A model generated the notes under the pieces. It was not told the DNA's origin, did no database searches, and saw only the letters and a program-made list of their open reading frames with translations. The position numbers and the translations under genes were made by a program. DNA of 36,599 bases from assembly GCA_012719445.1 (NCBI GenBank), contig JAAYAH010000004.1, positions 1 through 36,599 on the forward strand. The letters are read 5' to 3'. Source of the DNA: Actinomycetales bacterium. Its GTDB lineage: Bacteria; Actinomycetota; Actinomycetes; Actinomycetales; Kineosporiaceae. Below, in pieces: positions 7,066-15,297 of the stretch. The first letter of the stretch is position 1. Each line of letters starts with the position of its first letter.

Positions 7066-8757
7066 TCAGCCGGCCGTCCGCGTCGCCGCCCTCCCCGCCT
7101 CACCCCAGACCGGCTCCGCGGACTCGCGGACCTCCCCACCCGCGGTGAAGGCGAGGAACCGGTCGAACGACCGCGCGAACCACCGGTCGTGGGTCACCGC
7201 GACCACCGTTCCCTCGAACGTCGACAACGCGACCTCCAGGGCCTCGGCGGAGTGCAGGTCGAGGTTGTCGGTCGGCTCGTCGAGCAGCAGCAGGGTGGCA
7301 CCGGACAGCTCCAGCAGCAGGATCTGGAACCGGGCCTGCTGGCCTCCGGACAACGAGTCGAAGGTCTGCTCCGCCGCCCGCGCCAGCCCGTACCGGTCGA
7401 GCACCCGGCTGGCCTGCTCCCTGGGCAGCCCGTCGCGGTGTCCGGTCCCACGGTGCAGGACGTCGAGCAGCGTCCGGCCGGTCAGCTCCGGGTGCTCGTG
7501 GGTCTGCGCGAACCAGCCCGGCCGGACCCGGGCACCGAGCCGCGCCGTCCCCGTGTGGACGACCGGAGCCACCTCGATCCCCTCCACCGGCCGGTGCTCG
7601 ACGTCCGGATCGCTGCCACCGGCCGCGAGCAGCCGGAGGAAGTGCGACTTCCCGGAGCCGTTGGCCCCCAGCACCGCGACCCGGTCCCCGAACCACACCT
7701 CGAGGTCGAACGGGGCGGTGAGACCGGTCAGGGCCAGCCGCTCGACGACGACGGCCCGCTTGCCGGTGCGTCCGCCGCGCAGACGCATGGTCACCCGCTG
7801 GCTCGACGGGACCGCCTCCGGCGGCCCGGCGTCCTCGAACCGCCGCAGCCGACTCAGCGCCGACTGGTACCGGGACGCCATCTCCGCGTTGTAGGCGGAC
7901 TTCGTCCGGTACAGCTGCACGAGGGCCCTGAGCTTGGCATGGTCCTCGTCCCAGCGGCGGCGCAGCTCCTCCAGCCGCGAGTTCCGCTCCTCCCGCGCCT
8001 GCTGGTAGGTGGCGAACGAGCCCCCGTGCACCCAGGCGGAGGCCCCGCCGGCCCGCGGCTCCAGGGTCACGATCCGCTCGGCCGCCCGCGCCAGCAACTC
8101 CCGGTCGTGCGAGACGAGCAGGACCGTCTTCGGGGTCTGGCCGAGTTGCTCCTCCAGCCAGAGTTTCGCGGGCACGTCGAGGTAGTTGTCCGGCTCGTCG
8201 AGCAGCAGGACGTCGTCCGGCCCCCTGAGCAGCGCCTCCAGCACCAGGCGCTTCTGCTCGCCGCCGGAGAGGGTGCGCACCTGGCGCCACTGGGCCGAGG
8301 CGAAGGGCAGGCCCGTCGCCGCCGTCGTGCACGCGTCCCACAGCGGCTCCACCTCGTAGCCACCCGCATCGCCCCAGTCGGCGAGGGCCTGGGCGTAGCG
8401 CAGCTGCGTCGGCTCGTCGTCGGTGTCCATCATGGCCAGCTCTGCGGCGTCGAGGGCCTCTGCCGCGGCCCGGAGCCGTGGCGGGGCGACCGACACCAGG
8501 AGGTCCCGGACGGTGGAGTCGTCGTGCACCGTCCCGACGAACTGGCGCATGACGCCGAGGCCGCCGCTGCGGGTGACCGCGCCGACGTACGGGTCGAGGT
8601 CCCCCGCGATGATCCGCAGCAGGGTGGTCTTTCCCGACCCGTTGGGACCGATCAGGGCGGTGGTGGTGCCGTCGCCGACCCGGAAGTGCACCTCGTCGAG
8701 CAGCGGCCGCCCGTCCGGGAGGGTGTAGCCGACGCCGTTGACCTCCACATGGCCCAT
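7066..8757 (-). CDS. ABC-F family ATP-binding protein
   Basis: A 563-residue soluble protein with two ABC ATPase domains and no membrane segments. Domain 1 has Walker A GPNGSGKTT (37-45), signature LSGGEQ (163-168) and Walker B VLLLDEPDNYLD (183-194). Domain 2 has GANGSGKS (364-371), LSGGQQ (469-474) and LLLLDEPTDNLD (489-500). An Arg/Glu-rich linker lies between them (EERNSRLEELRRRWDEDH). This duplicated layout defines ABC-F proteins, which act on the ribosome, either as translation factors or as antibiotic-resistance proteins. Which of these applies cannot be told here. I chose the ATG at 8757 (MGHVEVNGVGYTL); the frame extends to 8838 without a conserved sequence. It follows the VOC gene on the same strand. 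Confidence 0.9.
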   Translation of the reverse strand: MGHVEVNGVGYTLPDGRPLLDEVHFRVGDGTTTALIGPNGSGKTTLLRIIAGDLDPYVGAVTRSGGLGVMRQFVGTVHDDSTVRDLLVSVAPPRLRAAAEALDAAELAMMDTDDEPTQLRYAQALADWGDAGGYEVEPLWDACTTAATGLPFASAQWRQVRTLSGGEQKRLVLEALLRGPDDVLLLDEPDNYLDVPAKLWLEEQLGQTPKTVLLVSHDRELLARAAERIVTLEPRAGGASAWVHGGSFATYQQAREERNSRLEELRRRWDEDHAKLRALVQLYRTKSAYNAEMASRYQSALSRLRRFEDAGPPEAVPSSQRVTMRLRGGRTGKRAVVVERLALTGLTAPFDLEVWFGDRVAVLGANGSGKSHFLRLLAAGGSDPDVEHRPVEGIEVAPVVHTGTARLGARVRPGWFAQTHEHPELTGRTLLDVLHRGTGHRDGLPREQASRVLDRYGLARAAEQTFDSLSGGQQARFQILLLELSGATLLLLDEPTDNLDLHSAEALEVALSTFEGTVVAVTHDRWFARSFDRFLAFTAGGEVRESAEPVWGEAGRAATRTAG

Positions 8758-8823
8758 GAGGCACCAGTGTGCCGCCGGTACTGCCGCGGCTCTCCTCCTT
8801 TTCCGCCGGCCTGTCGCCTCACC

Positions 8824-8897
8824 CCGGCCGGTCCGCACCGCTCCCGGTCCGGCGCCGTCCGCTGCCCGGCGAGGACCGGGAGGAGGGGACCGGCCGG
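8824..8897 (-). terminator. Nested hairpin after the VOC gene
   Basis: An outer stem of 11 bp (CCGGCCGGTCC at 8824-8834 with GGACCGGCCGG at 8887-8897) encloses an inner stem of 10 bp (CTCCCGGTCC at 8841-8850 with GGACCGGGAG at 8873-8882). It begins 5 bases past the VOC stop, upstream of the ABC-F gene. There is no T run. Confidence 0.55.
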
Positions 8898-8901
8898 AGC
8901 G

Positions 8902-9345
8902 TCACGGCACCACGGCCCGGCCGTCGACGAGGGGGAAGCCCGGGTTGACGGCGAACTCCCAGTGGAAGCCGTCCGGGTCGGCGACGTAGCCGCTGTACCC
9001 GCCCCACTCCATCCGGCGGGCGGGTCGGGCCAGCGTTCCCCCGGCCGCGACCGCCGCCGCCAGGGCGGCGTCGACGGCCGCCTCGTCGGCGACATTGATC
9101 GCCAGGGTGACGCCGCTGAAGGACCCGGCCGGGACGCCGGACAGCTCCGGGGGCACCCCGGCGTCGGCGGCGAGTTCCGCGCGGGGGAACAGGCCGACGG
9201 CGACACCGCCCGCGTCGAACCAGCTGATCGCCCCGTCGACGGACGAGTCGGCCCGGCGCCAGCCGAGGGCGGAGTAGAAGGCGACGGCCCGATCGAGGTC
9301 GGTGACGCCGAGGGTCACGATGCTCAGGGCTGCAGGAACGCTCAT
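8902..9345 (-). CDS. VOC (glyoxalase/bleomycin-resistance fold) family protein
   Basis: 147 residues with the two beta-alpha-beta-beta-beta modules of the vicinal-oxygen-chelate fold: VTLGVTDLDRAVAFYSALGW at the start, DGAISWFDAGGVAVGLFPR in module 1, then VTLAINVADEAAVDAALAAAVAAGG and GGYSGYVADPDGFHWEFA in module 2. Proteins of this kind include glyoxalases, dioxygenases and drug-binding resistance proteins. The reaction is not evident. The ATG at 9345 has GGA 9 bases upstream; an ATG three codons earlier (9354) is the alternative. Confidence 0.85.
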   Translation of the reverse strand: MSVPAALSIVTLGVTDLDRAVAFYSALGWRRADSSVDGAISWFDAGGVAVGLFPRAELAADAGVPPELSGVPAGSFSGVTLAINVADEAAVDAALAAAVAAGGTLARPARRMEWGGYSGYVADPDGFHWEFAVNPGFPLVDGRAVVP

Positions 9346-9393
9346 GACAGCCATTCCAGCGCGGACCCCCGACAGTCCCCGTGGACCTCGGGC

Positions 9394-9672
9394 TCAGCTG
9401 CCCCTTCGCTCCGCCGCGTCCCGCGCCAACGCGCGGTCCGCCTCGCTCTCGTCGATGACGTGCATCGCGGCCTCCTCGGCGCTGGCCGCACCGTGGTCCA
9501 CGCCGACGTCCCGGGCGACGAGGTCGACCGTCAGCGCCGGATCCGGTTCCTCCTGGACCAGCCGCTGGTCGATGGTCTCCCCCGCCCGATGCTCGGCCGG
9601 CGTCGTCCCGTACCGGGTGCCGAGGTGTGCCCCATGCCCCACCCCCACCCAGGTATGTGCCCCATGCCCCAC
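9394..9672 (-). CDS. DUF5709-like protein, N-terminally truncated (possible pseudogene)
   Basis: 92 residues. The part from residue 25 on (TPAEHRAGETIDQRLVQEEPDP, then DLVARDVGVDHGAASAEEAAMHV) resembles the C-terminal half of DUF5709 proteins, acidic actinobacterial proteins of unknown function. The usual N-terminal half is missing, and the segment that often links the two conserved blocks is shortened. The first 16 residues come from a duplicated 18-bp sequence (VGHGAH twice). None of the GTG starts there has a ribosome binding site. It is divergent from the gene at 9741. It may be a remnant or a shortened gene. Confidence 0.45.
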   Translation of the reverse strand: MGHGAHTWVGVGHGAHLGTRYGTTPAEHRAGETIDQRLVQEEPDPALTVDLVARDVGVDHGAASAEEAAMHVIDESEADRALARDAAERRGS

Positions 9673-9674
9673 CC
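9627..9674. repeat. Pair of 18-bp direct repeats
   Basis: GTGCCCCATGCCCCACCC occurs at 9627-9644 and again at 9657-9674, 30 bp apart. It lies at the broken 5' end of the DUF5709-like frame and upstream of the divergent gene. Confidence 0.85.
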
Positions 9675-9740
9675 AGGAACGCCCCGTCCCGCGAGCACGA
9701 CCGGCGGGCGGAGGGCGGGGAGATCCGGGAGGATGGCCGG

Positions 9741-10403
9741 GTGACCGAGCCGTCCCTCCGCAGGCTCTACCTGGACACCGCCGAGGCGACCCTCGGCCTG
9801 GTCGGCGACCCGAGGGTCGCCCACGGCTGGGCCGACGCGAGCGTCCTCGCCGGGCTCACCGTCGGCGCTCTCGCCTCCCACACCGCACGGTCGGTGCTCC
9901 AGGTGGAGAACTTCCTGGACGCCGGGGAGCCCCAGGCCGCGGGGGACGACGGCACGCAGGACCCGGTGGACGCCGGCGGGTACTTCGCGGGCGTGGCGGG
10001 ACTCGACGACCCCGGGTCGGCGGTGAACACCGGCGTCCGGGACCGGGCCGCGCTCATGGCAGCCGATGGACCGCAGTCCCTCGTCGCCGACATGGCCGGA
10101 TGCCTCCGCCGGCTCACGGCCCGATTGCCCGATGAGCCCGCGGGACGCCGGGTGACGGCGTTCGGCGGGCAGCCGATGGCCCTCGACGAGTACCTGCGGA
10201 CCCGGCTGGTCGAGTTCTGCGTCCACGCCGACGACCTCGCCCTCTCGATCGGCGCCGGACCATCCGCGCTGCCGGAGGTCGCCCTGCGGGTGGCCGTCGA
10301 CGTCCTCGTCGGCACGGCCGTGACCCGCCACGGTGCCCCGGCGGTGCTGCGCGCCCTCGCGCGGCGGGAGCGGGACGCGGTCGCCGCTCTGCGGGTGCTC
10401 TGA
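9741..10403 (+). CDS. Maleylpyruvate isomerase family (mycothiol-dependent, DinB-like) protein
   Basis: The only convincing plus-strand gene: 220 residues from GTG at 9741, with GGGAGGA 6 bases upstream. It has the four-helix MDMPI/DinB-like metal-binding fold. His in VGALASHTARSV and the Glu/His pair in LVEFCVHADDLALS fit the expected metal triad. Family members use mycothiol as cofactor for isomerase or transferase reactions, or are detoxification enzymes of unknown substrate. It converges with truA, 40 bases away. Its exact reaction cannot be assigned. Confidence 0.8.
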   Translation: MTEPSLRRLYLDTAEATLGLVGDPRVAHGWADASVLAGLTVGALASHTARSVLQVENFLDAGEPQAAGDDGTQDPVDAGGYFAGVAGLDDPGSAVNTGVRDRAALMAADGPQSLVADMAGCLRRLTARLPDEPAGRRVTAFGGQPMALDEYLRTRLVEFCVHADDLALSIGAGPSALPEVALRVAVDVLVGTAVTRHGAPAVLRALARRERDAVAALRVL

Positions 10404-10423
10404 CCCCCTGCCCGCCGTCGCCG

Positions 10424-10444
10424 GCCGTCCTGCGTCGGGACGGT
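10424..10444. terminator. Small hairpin between convergent genes
   Basis: CCGTCC (10425-10430) and GGACGG (10438-10443) form a 6-bp stem with a 7-base loop between the stops of the plus-strand MDMPI gene and truA. It could end transcription from both sides. It is short and lacks T runs, so the call is weak. Confidence 0.35.
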
Positions 10445-11466
10445 CAGCACCCGCAGCCGGGGTCCGCCACCGGGTCACGGCGTGCCCTGGCCACGGCCAC
10501 CCGGGCGGCGAGCTCGGCGTCCGGCGGGTACGCCACCTCCTCCAGGGTCAACCCGTGCGCCGGGACGACGGTGACCCCCGGGTCCCGCTCCCGCGCCGCG
10601 AGCACCAGCTCCGGCCAGGCGACGTCCCGCCGTCCCTCGCCGACGGCCAGCAGGGCACCGACGAGAGCCCGGACCATGGAGTGGCAGAAGGCGTCGGCGC
10701 GGACCCGGGCGACGGCCAGGCCCGCGTCGTCCCGGGCCCACCGGTACTCCAGCAGGGTGCGCACGGTCGTTGCGCCCTCACGGCGGCGGCAGTAGGCGGC
10801 GAAGTCGCGCAGGCCGAGCAGGAGTTGCGCGGCCAGGTTCATCCGCTCCAGGTCCAGCGGCCGCCGGTTGCCCAGCACGTCGTGCCTGCGCAGCGGCGGC
10901 ACCCCGGCGGGATCGTCGCAGACCCGGTAGGCGTACCGCCGGTGCACGGCGCCGAAGCGGGCGTCGAAGCCCTCCGGTGCCGGGCCGGCAGCGTGCACCC
11001 GGACGTCCGGCGGCAGGACGCCGCGCAACCGGCGGAGCAGGGACGCCGCGGGGGGCAGCGAGGACCGCCCCGGCAGGCCCGCCCAGGCGGCCAGGGGCAG
11101 GTCCACGTGGCACACCTGGCCGGTGGCGTGCACCCCGGCGTCGGTGCGCCCGGCCACCACGAGCCGGACGTCCTCGCCCGGGACCCGGGTGACCCTGGCC
11201 AGCGCCCCGGCCAGCGTGCTCTCGACGGTGCGCAGGCCGGGCTGCGCGGCCCAGCCGGAGAATCCGGTGCCGTCGTAGCCGAGGTCGAGCCGGACCCGGA
11301 CCCACCCGGACCGGACCGCACCGGCGGCGGTGGCACCGGCAGTGACCGGTCCGGCGGGGGCGGCGGCGGAGCCGGAACGGGCGAGCCCGCCGGCCCGGAC
11401 CTCCGTGTCGGGAGGACCGGGCGCGACGGGCTCGTCCGGCTGCTGGTGCCTGCCGGTGCTGCTCAG
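10444..11466 (-). CDS. truA: tRNA pseudouridine(38-40) synthase TruA, probable CTG start
   Basis: TruA converts uridines 38-40 of the tRNA anticodon arm to pseudouridine. The catalytic motif [10 protein letters not shown] (Asp109 in my numbering) is clear, as are [14 protein letters not shown] and [17 protein letters not shown]. The first GTG is at 11160, but the frame upstream encodes the essential N-terminal block [20 protein letters not shown], so that start is wrong. Between that block and rplQ the frame contains no ATG, GTG or TTG. The best candidate is a CTG at 11464-11466 that overlaps the rplQ TGA (CTGA), with AAGGA 6-7 bases upstream. This gives 340 residues, the first 55 or so being a low-complexity leader. 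A sequencing error or a start inside rplQ are the alternatives. It is probably co-transcribed with rpoA-rplQ. Confidence 0.85.
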   Translation of the reverse strand: MSSTGRHQQPDEPVAPGPPDTEVRAGGLARSGSAAAPAGPVTAGATAAGAVRSGWVRVRLDLGYDGTGFSGWAAQPGLRTVESTLAGALARVTRVPGEDVRLVVAGRTDAGVHATGQVCHVDLPLAAWAGLPGRSSLPPAASLLRRLRGVLPPDVRVHAAGPAPEGFDARFGAVHRRYAYRVCDDPAGVPPLRRHDVLGNRRPLDLERMNLAAQLLLGLRDFAAYCRRREGATTVRTLLEYRWARDDAGLAVARVRADAFCHSMVRALVGALLAVGEGRRDVAWPELVLAARERDPGVTVVPAHGLTLEEVAYPPDAELAARVAVARARRDPVADPGCGC

Positions 11467-12089
11467 GCCTCGTCCTTCGCGGGCTTGGCCTTCGTGGACC
11501 GGGACCTCGGCTTGGCGGCGGGCTTGGTGCTCTCCTTCGCCTCCTCCGCCGGGGCCTCGGCCGCGGCGTCCGTCGGCTCGGCGGGGGCGCTGTCGGCCGG
11601 TTCCTCGGCCGCGGGGGCGTCCTCCGCCGGCTTCTTCGACGGCAGGGTGGTCCGGACCGGCTGGGACCGGTTCTTGGCTGCCCGCTTCGTGGCCGCCTCG
11701 GCCTCGCGCACCGTCGCCTGCTTGGCGGTCAGCGGCTCGAGCACCAGCTCGATCACGGCCATCGGGGCGTTGTCACCCTTCCGGTTACCGATCTTGACGA
11801 TCCGGGTGTAGCCACCCTGACGCTCGGCCATCGCGGGAGCGATCTCGGTGAACAGCTCGTGCACGACGGACTTGTCCCGCACGACCGTGAGCACCCGCCG
11901 CCGGGAGGCGAGGTCGCCGCGCTTGGCGAAGGTGACCAGACGCTCAGCGAGAGGGCGCACCCGCTTCGCCTTCGCCTCGGTGGTGGTGATGCGGCGGTGT
12001 TCGAACAGCTGACTCGCCAGGTTCCCCAGCAGCAGCCGCTCATGCGCCGGGCCTCCGCCGAGGCGCGGGCCCTTGGTGGGCGATGGCAT
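11463..12089 (-). CDS. rplQ: 50S ribosomal protein L17
   Basis: A 208-residue L17. The conserved core is residues 1-120 ([31 protein letters not shown], then [31 protein letters not shown]). About 85 extra residues at the C-terminus are rich in Ala, Glu, Pro and Lys and are predicted disordered. Such tails are common in actinobacterial L17 and vary in sequence. L17 binds 23S rRNA near the exit tunnel. It lies 58 bases downstream of rpoA, and its stop overlaps the proposed truA start. Confidence 0.97.
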   Translation of the reverse strand: MPSPTKGPRLGGGPAHERLLLGNLASQLFEHRRITTTEAKAKRVRPLAERLVTFAKRGDLASRRRVLTVVRDKSVVHELFTEIAPAMAERQGGYTRIVKIGNRKGDNAPMAVIELVLEPLTAKQATVREAEAATKRAAKNRSQPVRTTLPSKKPAEDAPAAEEPADSAPAEPTDAAAEAPAEEAKESTKPAAKPRSRSTKAKPAKDEA

Positions 12090-12147
12090 GTGTCTCTCTC
12101 CTCGGATGTGCCGTGAGCGCGCTACGGGCGATCACGGGCGGGCTGGG

Positions 12148-13164
12148 TCAGAGCTGCTCGTCCTCGGCGAAGGACATGTCGTCGTCGGCACCGAAGCTGT
12201 CGACGACGAGCGCGGGATCAAAACCCGGCGGGCTGTCCTTCAGGGTCAGGCCCATCCCGGCCAGCTTCGCCTTCACCTCGTCGATGGACTTCGCACCGAA
12301 GTTGCGGATGTCCAGCAGGTCGGCCTCGCTGCGGGCGACGAGCTCACCCACGGTGTGGATGCCCTCGCGCTTGAGGCAGTTGTAGGAGCGCACCGTGAGG
12401 TCCAGCTCCTCGATGGGCAGCGCCAGGTCGGCGGCCAGCGCGGCGTCCGACGGCGACGGACCCATGTCGATGCCCTCGGCCTCGACGTTGAGCTCCCTGG
12501 CCAGGCCGAAGAGCTCCACCAGGGTCTTACCCGCACTGGCCATGGCGTCCCGCGGCTGCGTCGAGGGCTTCGTCTCGACGTCCACGATGAGCCGATCGAA
12601 GTCGGTCCGCTGCTCGACCCGGGTCGCCTCGACCTTGTAGGTGACCTTGAGCACCGGCGAGTAGATCGAGTCGATCGGGATGCGCCCGATCTCCTGGTCA
12701 CCCGACTTGTTCTGCTGCGCGGACACGTACCCGCGGCCACGCTCGACCGTGAGCTCCAGCTCCAGCTTGCCCTTGCTGTTCAGGGTCGCGATGTGCAGGT
12801 CGGGGTTGTGCACCTCGACCCCGGCAGGCGGCGCGATGTCCGCAGCGGTGACGGTGCCGGGGCCCTGCTTGCGCAGGTACATCACGACCGGCTCGTCGTG
12901 CTCGCTGGACACCACGAGCTGCTTGATGTTGAGGATGAGCTCGGTGACGTCCTCCTTCACCCCGGGGACCGTGGTGAACTCGTGCAGCACCCCGTCGATC
13001 CGGATGCTGGTCACGGCGGCTCCCGGGATGCTGGACAGCAGGGTCCGCCGCAGGCTGTTCCCCAGCGTGTACCCGAATCCCGGCTCGAGCGGCTCGATGA
13101 CGAACCGCGATCGGCTGTCACCGACGATCTCTTCCGTGAGCGTCGGTCTCTGAGCGATGAGCAT
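12148..13164 (-). CDS. rpoA: DNA-directed RNA polymerase subunit alpha
   Basis: 338 residues from the ATG at 13164 ([12 protein letters not shown]), chosen because of GAAGGAAGG about 9 bases upstream; the frame runs to 13230 but is not conserved there. The N-terminal dimerisation domain carries [22 protein letters not shown] and [14 protein letters not shown]-type motifs. The C-terminal domain ([20 protein letters not shown], then [16 protein letters not shown]) contacts UP elements and activators. The acidic tail is [12 protein letters not shown]. Alpha dimers nucleate polymerase assembly. It sits between rpsD and rplQ, and a strong hairpin lies 182 bases upstream. Confidence 0.98.
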   Translation of the reverse strand: MLIAQRPTLTEEIVGDSRSRFVIEPLEPGFGYTLGNSLRRTLLSSIPGAAVTSIRIDGVLHEFTTVPGVKEDVTELILNIKQLVVSSEHDEPVVMYLRKQGPGTVTAADIAPPAGVEVHNPDLHIATLNSKGKLELELTVERGRGYVSAQQNKSGDQEIGRIPIDSIYSPVLKVTYKVEATRVEQRTDFDRLIVDVETKPSTQPRDAMASAGKTLVELFGLARELNVEAEGIDMGPSPSDAALAADLALPIEELDLTVRSYNCLKREGIHTVGELVARSEADLLDIRNFGAKSIDEVKAKLAGMGLTLKDSPPGFDPALVVDSFGADDDMSFAEDEQL

Positions 13165-13345
13165 GCTCCGGTACCTTCCTTCGCCGGCGCCCGCCATATG
13201 ACGCCGCGCGACAGTCTCCCCCTCCGGCATCGGTCCGCCGTCGAGGGCTCCGGCGCGGGTGAGGGGTCATGCCCCCGGCACCGCTCCGGGGTGCGGGGCG
13301 AGCCCCGCGGTGGGTCGGGATCGATGGGACGGACGTCCGATCGAC

Positions 13346-13374
13346 GTCCGCGGGGTGAGGTCCACCCCGCGGAC
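13346..13374 (-). terminator. Strong hairpin after rpsD (terminator or attenuator before rpoA)
   Basis: A perfect 12-bp stem (GTCCGCGGGGTG at 13346-13357, CACCCCGCGGAC at 13363-13374) with a 5-base loop starts 10 bases after the rpsD stop. An alternative 7-bp hairpin (GGACGTC at 13331-13337 with GACGTCC at 13343-13349) shares its arm, so the two cannot form together. Confidence 0.6.
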
Positions 13375-13383
13375 AGAGGTCTA

Positions 13384-14010
13384 CTACTTCGAGTAGAGCT
13401 CGACGATCAGCTGCTCCTGGACCGGCGTGTCGATGACCTGGCGAGCGGGCAGCCCGTGCACCAAGATCCGCATCCGCGACGGGAGCACCTCGAGCCATGC
13501 CGGCACGGTCTTCTCGCCGGCCTCGGCCCTCGCCACGATGAACGGCGTCAGCTCGACGGAGGACTTGCGCACCTCGACGATGTCGTTCTCGCTGATCCGG
13601 AAGCTGGGGATGTCGACCTTCCGGCCGTTCACCAGGAAGTGACCGTGCCGCACCAGCTGGCGGGCCATGTCCCGGGACTTGGCGAACCCGGCCCGGTACA
13701 CCACGTTGTCGAGCCGCGACTCGAGGATGCGCAGCAGGTTCTCGCCGGTCTTGCCCTGCCGGCGGTTGGCCTCCTCGTAATACCCGCGGAACTGCTTCTC
13801 CAGGACGCCGTAGATGCGGACGGCCTTCTGCTTCTCGCGCAGCTGGAGCAGGTACTCGCTCTCCTTGGAGCGGGCCCGGCCGTGCTCACCCGGCGGGTAG
13901 GGCCGGATCTCGATCGGGCACTTCGGCGAGTCGCACTTCGCGCCCTTGAGGTACAGCTTGGTCTTCTCACGACGGCAGCGCTTGCAGTCAGCGCCGGTGT
14001 AACGCGCCAT
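13384..14010 (-). CDS. rpsD: 30S ribosomal protein S4
   Basis: A 208-residue S4 starting with the ATG at 14010. The N-terminal region holds four Cys (CKRC at 9-12 and CDSPKC at 26-31) that mark the zinc-binding C+ form. The S4 RNA-binding domain follows ([33 protein letters not shown]). S4 nucleates 30S assembly on 16S rRNA and guards decoding accuracy. AAGGAG lies about 10 bases upstream of the start. It is 36 bases from rpsK in the usual rpsM-rpsK-rpsD order. Confidence 0.98.
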   Translation of the reverse strand: MARYTGADCKRCRREKTKLYLKGAKCDSPKCPIEIRPYPPGEHGRARSKESEYLLQLREKQKAVRIYGVLEKQFRGYYEEANRRQGKTGENLLRILESRLDNVVYRAGFAKSRDMARQLVRHGHFLVNGRKVDIPSFRISENDIVEVRKSSVELTPFIVARAEAGEKTVPAWLEVLPSRMRILVHGLPARQVIDTPVQEQLIVELYSK

Positions 14011-14046
14011 GTCGGCGTATCTCCTTCTGGCAGTCGGGACGGCGCG

Positions 14047-14457
14047 TCAGACGCGACGACGCTTCGGCGGGCGGCAGCCGTTGTGCGGCGTTGGGGTCAC
14101 GTCCTGGATGGACCCGACCTCGAGACCCGTCGCCTGCAGCGACCGGATGGCGGTCTCCCGGCCCGATCCCGGGCCCTTGACGAAGACGTCGACCTTGCGC
14201 ATCCCGTGTTCCTGCGCGCGCCGTGCCGCGGCCTCGGCCGCGAGCTGCGCCGCGAAGGGGGTGGACTTCCTCGACCCCTTGAACCCCACCTGCCCGGCGG
14301 AGGCCCAGGAGATCACGGCACCCGTCGGGTCCGTGATCGACACGATGGTGTTGTTGAACGTGCTCTTGATGTGGGCGTGGCCGTGGGAGATGTTCTTCTT
14401 CTCCTTGCGGCGCGGCTTGCGCGCCGACCCACTGGCCTGGCGGCTCTTGGGAGGCAT
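14047..14457 (-). CDS. rpsK: 30S ribosomal protein S11
   Basis: A 136-residue S11 from the ATG at 14457 ([22 protein letters not shown]). Conserved blocks are [37 protein letters not shown] and the C-terminal [18 protein letters not shown]. The frame runs open to 14628, but that part has no similarity to S11. S11 lies on the 30S platform near the mRNA exit. It is separated from rpsM by an unusually long 251-base gap. Confidence 0.97.
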   Translation of the reverse strand: MPPKSRQASGSARKPRRKEKKNISHGHAHIKSTFNNTIVSITDPTGAVISWASAGQVGFKGSRKSTPFAAQLAAEAAARRAQEHGMRKVDVFVKGPGSGRETAIRSLQATGLEVGSIQDVTPTPHNGCRPPKRRRV

Positions 14458-14565
14458 CTGCCTAGCAACTCCTGGCTGGTATCGACATGTCCGATCGGAG
14501 GTTCCGTGCCCTGCCGTCCGCACCGGGCGACCTCTCGGCCTCCCCGGGCGTCCGACCGGCTGACG

Positions 14566-14597
14566 GGTCCGGCACCGGCACGGATCGGCGCCGGACC
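14566..14597 (-). other. Inverted repeat in the rpsM-rpsK gap
   Basis: GGTCCGGCACCG (14566-14577) pairs with CGGCGCCGGACC (14586-14597) over 12 positions with one mismatch and an 8-base loop. It sits in the middle of the 251-base gap 14458-14708. The rest of the gap shows only short hairpins, such as CCCAC/GTGGG at 14637-14650, and no gene. It may be an attenuator or a processing site. Confidence 0.45.
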
Positions 14598-14708
14598 CTG
14601 GCACACCCCTTCCCCGACTCGCGGCCATCCGAGCACCCCACCGGAGTGGGCTGCGCCGGGTACCGGCCGCGAGGACGGGGTCGCGAAGGAGCTGAGCCCT
14701 TCCCGGTA

Positions 14709-15089
14709 CTACTTCTTCCCTGGCTTCTTCTTGCCGGCGACGGTGCGCTTCGGGCCCTTGCGGGTACGCGCGTTCGTCTTGGTCCGCTGTCCCCGCACGG
14801 GCAGGCCACGGCGGTGCCGGATACCCGCGTAGCAGCCGATCTCCACCTTGCGGCGGATGTCGGCTGCGACCTCGCGGCGCAGGTCACCCTCGACGCGGAG
14901 GTTGTTCTCGATGTAGTCGCGGAGCTTCACCAGCTCCTCGTCGGTGAGGTCGCGCACGCGGCGACCGGGGTCGACCCCGGTCGCGGCGAGCGTCTCCTTG
15001 GCACGGGTGCGTCCCACGCCGTAGATGTAGGTGAGCGCGACCTCCAGCCGCTTGTCGCGGGGGAGATCGACGCCGACGAGACGTGCCAT
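14709..15089 (-). CDS. rpsM: 30S ribosomal protein S13
   Basis: A 126-residue S13: [21 protein letters not shown] and [20 protein letters not shown] at the start, [57 protein letters not shown]-type C-terminal sequence, and a Lys-rich tail [10 protein letters not shown]13 forms the subunit bridges at the 30S head and contacts the P-site tRNA with its tail. The ATG at 15089 gives the standard length. It is 208 bases downstream of rpmJ. Confidence 0.97.
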   Translation of the reverse strand: MARLVGVDLPRDKRLEVALTYIYGVGRTRAKETLAATGVDPGRRVRDLTDEELVKLRDYIENNLRVEGDLRREVAADIRRKVEIGCYAGIRHRRGLPVRGQRTKTNARTRKGPKRTVAGKKKPGKK

Positions 15090-15297
15090 CTGTGGTTCTC
15101 AACCTTCCTACGGAGGTCTCGGACAGCACCGGTCCCGGTTGGCCCGGGTCCCCGGCCTCCGTCCGGGGGTGGCGTCCCGCCTCCTCGCCGCCGGGCGGGC
15201 CGTCCGTTCGCCGGTCGGTGACCGGTGGCGGGCGGACCCGGCTCGCGAGGACCGCGGGGGTCGGGTGCTGTCTCCTGTACTGCGAGGTGCTGGGGCC

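Noticed and set aside
8758-8838. N-terminal extension of the ABC-F gene to 8838
   Set aside because: The added 27 residues are basic low-complexity sequence; ABC-F proteins normally begin a few residues before the first ABC domain strands, as the ATG at 8757 does.
6904-9744. 946-codon plus-strand open frame antisense to the ABC-F and VOC genes
   Set aside because: The minus strand encodes clear Walker motifs and a VOC fold; this is a GC-driven shadow.
10444-11160. Short truA starting at the GTG at 11160
   Set aside because: It would remove the conserved N-terminal block that is clearly encoded upstream in the same frame.
14458-14628. N-terminal extension of rpsK to 14628
   Set aside because: The extra 57 residues are Arg/Gly/Pro-rich, do not resemble S11, and run through the hairpin of the gap.
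12073-14832. 919-codon plus-strand open frame antisense to rpoA, rpsD and rpsK
   Set aside because: It crosses several conserved genes and their gaps on the other strand; the protein is low-complexity and unlike any family.
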